DNA from: JBEKCP01 sp050014815
GTDB lineage: Bacteria; Planctomycetota; Planctomycetia; Pirellulales; Thermoguttaceae
DNA: 6,701 bases
Direction: 5' to 3'
NCBI GenBank assembly: GCA_050014815.1
Contig: JBEKCP010000347.1
Span: 1-6,701 of the forward strand
The position numbers and the translations under genes are program-made. The notes under the pieces are model-generated. The model ran no database searches. It had not been told where the DNA came from and worked only from the letters and a program-made list of their open reading frames with translations. Positions 5,926 through 6,701 of this stretch are shown here, piece by piece (position 1 is the first letter of the stretch; each line of letters opens with the position of its first letter).

Positions 5926-6701
5926 CAATCGCCCCCCACCCCCAAAGACTTTTCCAGAATTCTTGCGTTCGGCGGACAGGCGATTGGTCTTGATTGGGCG
6001 GCCAGGGATGCGTATTGTCCCGCACTATGAAACTGCGGGAACCGAGGTGCGATTCCGAACATGACCGGCTGGCCCAACGCATGGCCAAGCTGGAGGAAAA
6101 GCTGTTCAGGGTGATGGAACGTAACGCGCAGTTGGAAGAGGAAAACGCCCGGCTGCATGAACAAGTTGCTCGCCTGCAACAGCAGTTGGCCGCCGCGCGC
6201 AAGGATTCCTCGACCTCCTGCAAGCCGCCGTCGAGCGACATCGTGAAGCCGAAGAAGCCGTTGCCCAAGGGCGGCAAGAAGCGGAAGAAGGGCGGACAGC
6301 CGGGACATGAGCAGCACTTGCGGTCGCCGTTCCCCCCGGAGGCGGTCAACCACTTCCAACCCCACGCGCTCGACTGCTGCCCGGATTGCGGCGGCAAGCT
6401 GGTCCTTTCGCGGCGCGAACCGGAAGTGCTCCAACAGGTGGAAATCACCGAGACGCCGACCCTCGTGACGGAACATCAAGGCTTGGCCTACTGGTGCCCG
6501 CACTGCCGCACGGTCCACTACGCCCCGATGCCCGAGGCGGTGGTGAAGGCGGGGCTGTTCGGCCCGCGATTGACGGCCCTGGTCGCCTTTATGAAGGGCG
6601 TCTGCCACGCCTCGTTCTCCACGATCCGCAAGTTCCTCCGCGACGTGGTGCGGGTGGACGTTTCCCGCGGCTATCTGGCCAAGCTCATCGGCAAGGTGAG
6701 C
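5926..6701 (+). mobile_element. IS66-family insertion sequence, left part, boundary uncertain
   Basis: The transposase gene at 6027 marks an IS66-type element continuing past the right edge. Its left end must lie between the coding remnant (ending by about 5880-5930) and 6027. An 8-bp inverted pair, CAATCGCC at 5926-5933 and GGCGATTG at 5979-5986, is the only structure I see there. I could not identify the terminal inverted repeat or an 8-bp target duplication, because the other end is outside the window. No tnpA or tnpB frame precedes tnpC, which fits the ISBst12-like subgroup that carries only the tnpC transposase. The 5926 boundary is a guess. Confidence 0.4.
6027..6701 (+). CDS. tnpC: IS66 family transposase (TnpC type), N-terminal 225 residues
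   Basis: The frame is open from ATG 6027 to the right edge, 225 codons with no stop; full IS66 transposases are about 450-550 residues. The order is typical. A leucine-zipper-like coiled coil covers about residues 14-57 (LEEKL...LEEENARLHEQVARLQQQL). The conserved KDSSTSCKPPSSD motif is at 59-71 and a Lys-rich linker ends in GGQPGH at 89-94. The zf-IS66 zinc-binding domain has CPDC at Cys118/Cys121 and CPHC at Cys157/Cys160. The start of the catalytic DDE domain follows (LTALVAFMKG, FLRDVV), but the acidic catalytic residues are beyond the window. No ribosome site precedes ATG 6027; in-frame TTG 6015, with AGGGA six bases upstream, is an alternative start. Whether the element is intact cannot be told here. 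Confidence 0.93.
   Translation, partial: MKLREPRCDSEHDRLAQRMAKLEEKLFRVMERNAQLEEENARLHEQVARLQQQLAAARKDSSTSCKPPSSDIVKPKKPLPKGGKKRKKGGQPGHEQHLRSPFPPEAVNHFQPHALDCCPDCGGKLVLSRREPEVLQQVEITETPTLVTEHQGLAYWCPHCRTVHYAPMPEAVVKAGLFGPRLTALVAFMKGVCHASFSTIRKFLRDVVRVDVSRGYLAKLIGKVS

Noticed and set aside
5990..6018. Possible promoter TTGATT-17-TATTGT before the IS66 gene
   Set aside because: Each box matches consensus at only four of six positions, and the implied transcription start falls almost on ATG 6027.
5925..6608. Long minus-strand frames across the transposase
   Set aside because: They are antisense to clear IS66 motifs (SSTSCKPPSSD, GGQPGH, two CxxC). Only the end at 5732-5878 has an independent coding signal.

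Overview
The window looks like a piece of a planctomycete chromosome (inference). The DNA is GC-rich and most real frames have G or C in the third codon position. Intergenic spaces hold imperfect palindromes of a type I associate with Planctomycetes genomes, including a 20-bp inverted repeat whose translation ends in PTRQRG. The genes are also typical of the group: a secreted protein of unknown function, a secreted GH127-type glycosidase with a discoidin-like domain, and an IS66 transposase. There is no rRNA, tRNA or CRISPR array.

Layout. (1) Positions 1-1611, minus strand: a 537-codon open frame with a signal peptide that runs off the left edge. Its last ~35 visible codons lie inside a palindromic GGGGACAGTCCCC-type repeat (1-106). 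(2) 1612-2064: a divergent intergenic region with two hairpin-forming repeats, a doubtful small ORF, a good sigma70-like promoter facing right, and a compact multi-hairpin block just before the next gene. (3) 2086-2934, plus: a YprB-like DEDDy exonuclease (RNase H fold) with all acidic motifs. (4) 3022-3321, plus: a zinc-ribbon and membrane-anchor protein with its own promoter; its C-terminal domain appears cut short. (5) 3297-3476, minus: a remnant of an Ig-like domain, probably from another secreted enzyme. (6) 3477-5693, minus: a complete secreted GH127-family enzyme (738 aa) with intact catalytic and zinc-binding residues. (7) 5732-5878, minus: a short coding remnant of unknown function, 38 nt upstream of the GH127 start. 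(8) 6027-6701, plus: the 5' part of an IS66 tnpC-type transposase, cut by the right edge.

How it fits together. The GH127 enzyme would act outside the cytoplasm on L-arabinofuranose-containing or related plant or algal glycans. It is flanked by broken coding sequence on both sides, with a mobile element next to it, so I read this as a rearranged accessory region in which a carbohydrate-use locus has been partly eroded. The exonuclease and the zinc-ribbon protein are on the opposite strand and have no evident link to it. I found no convincing new multi-gene system. The best leads are the repeat that enters a gene, the switchable hairpin block before the exonuclease gene, and the rearrangement scar at 3255-3476.
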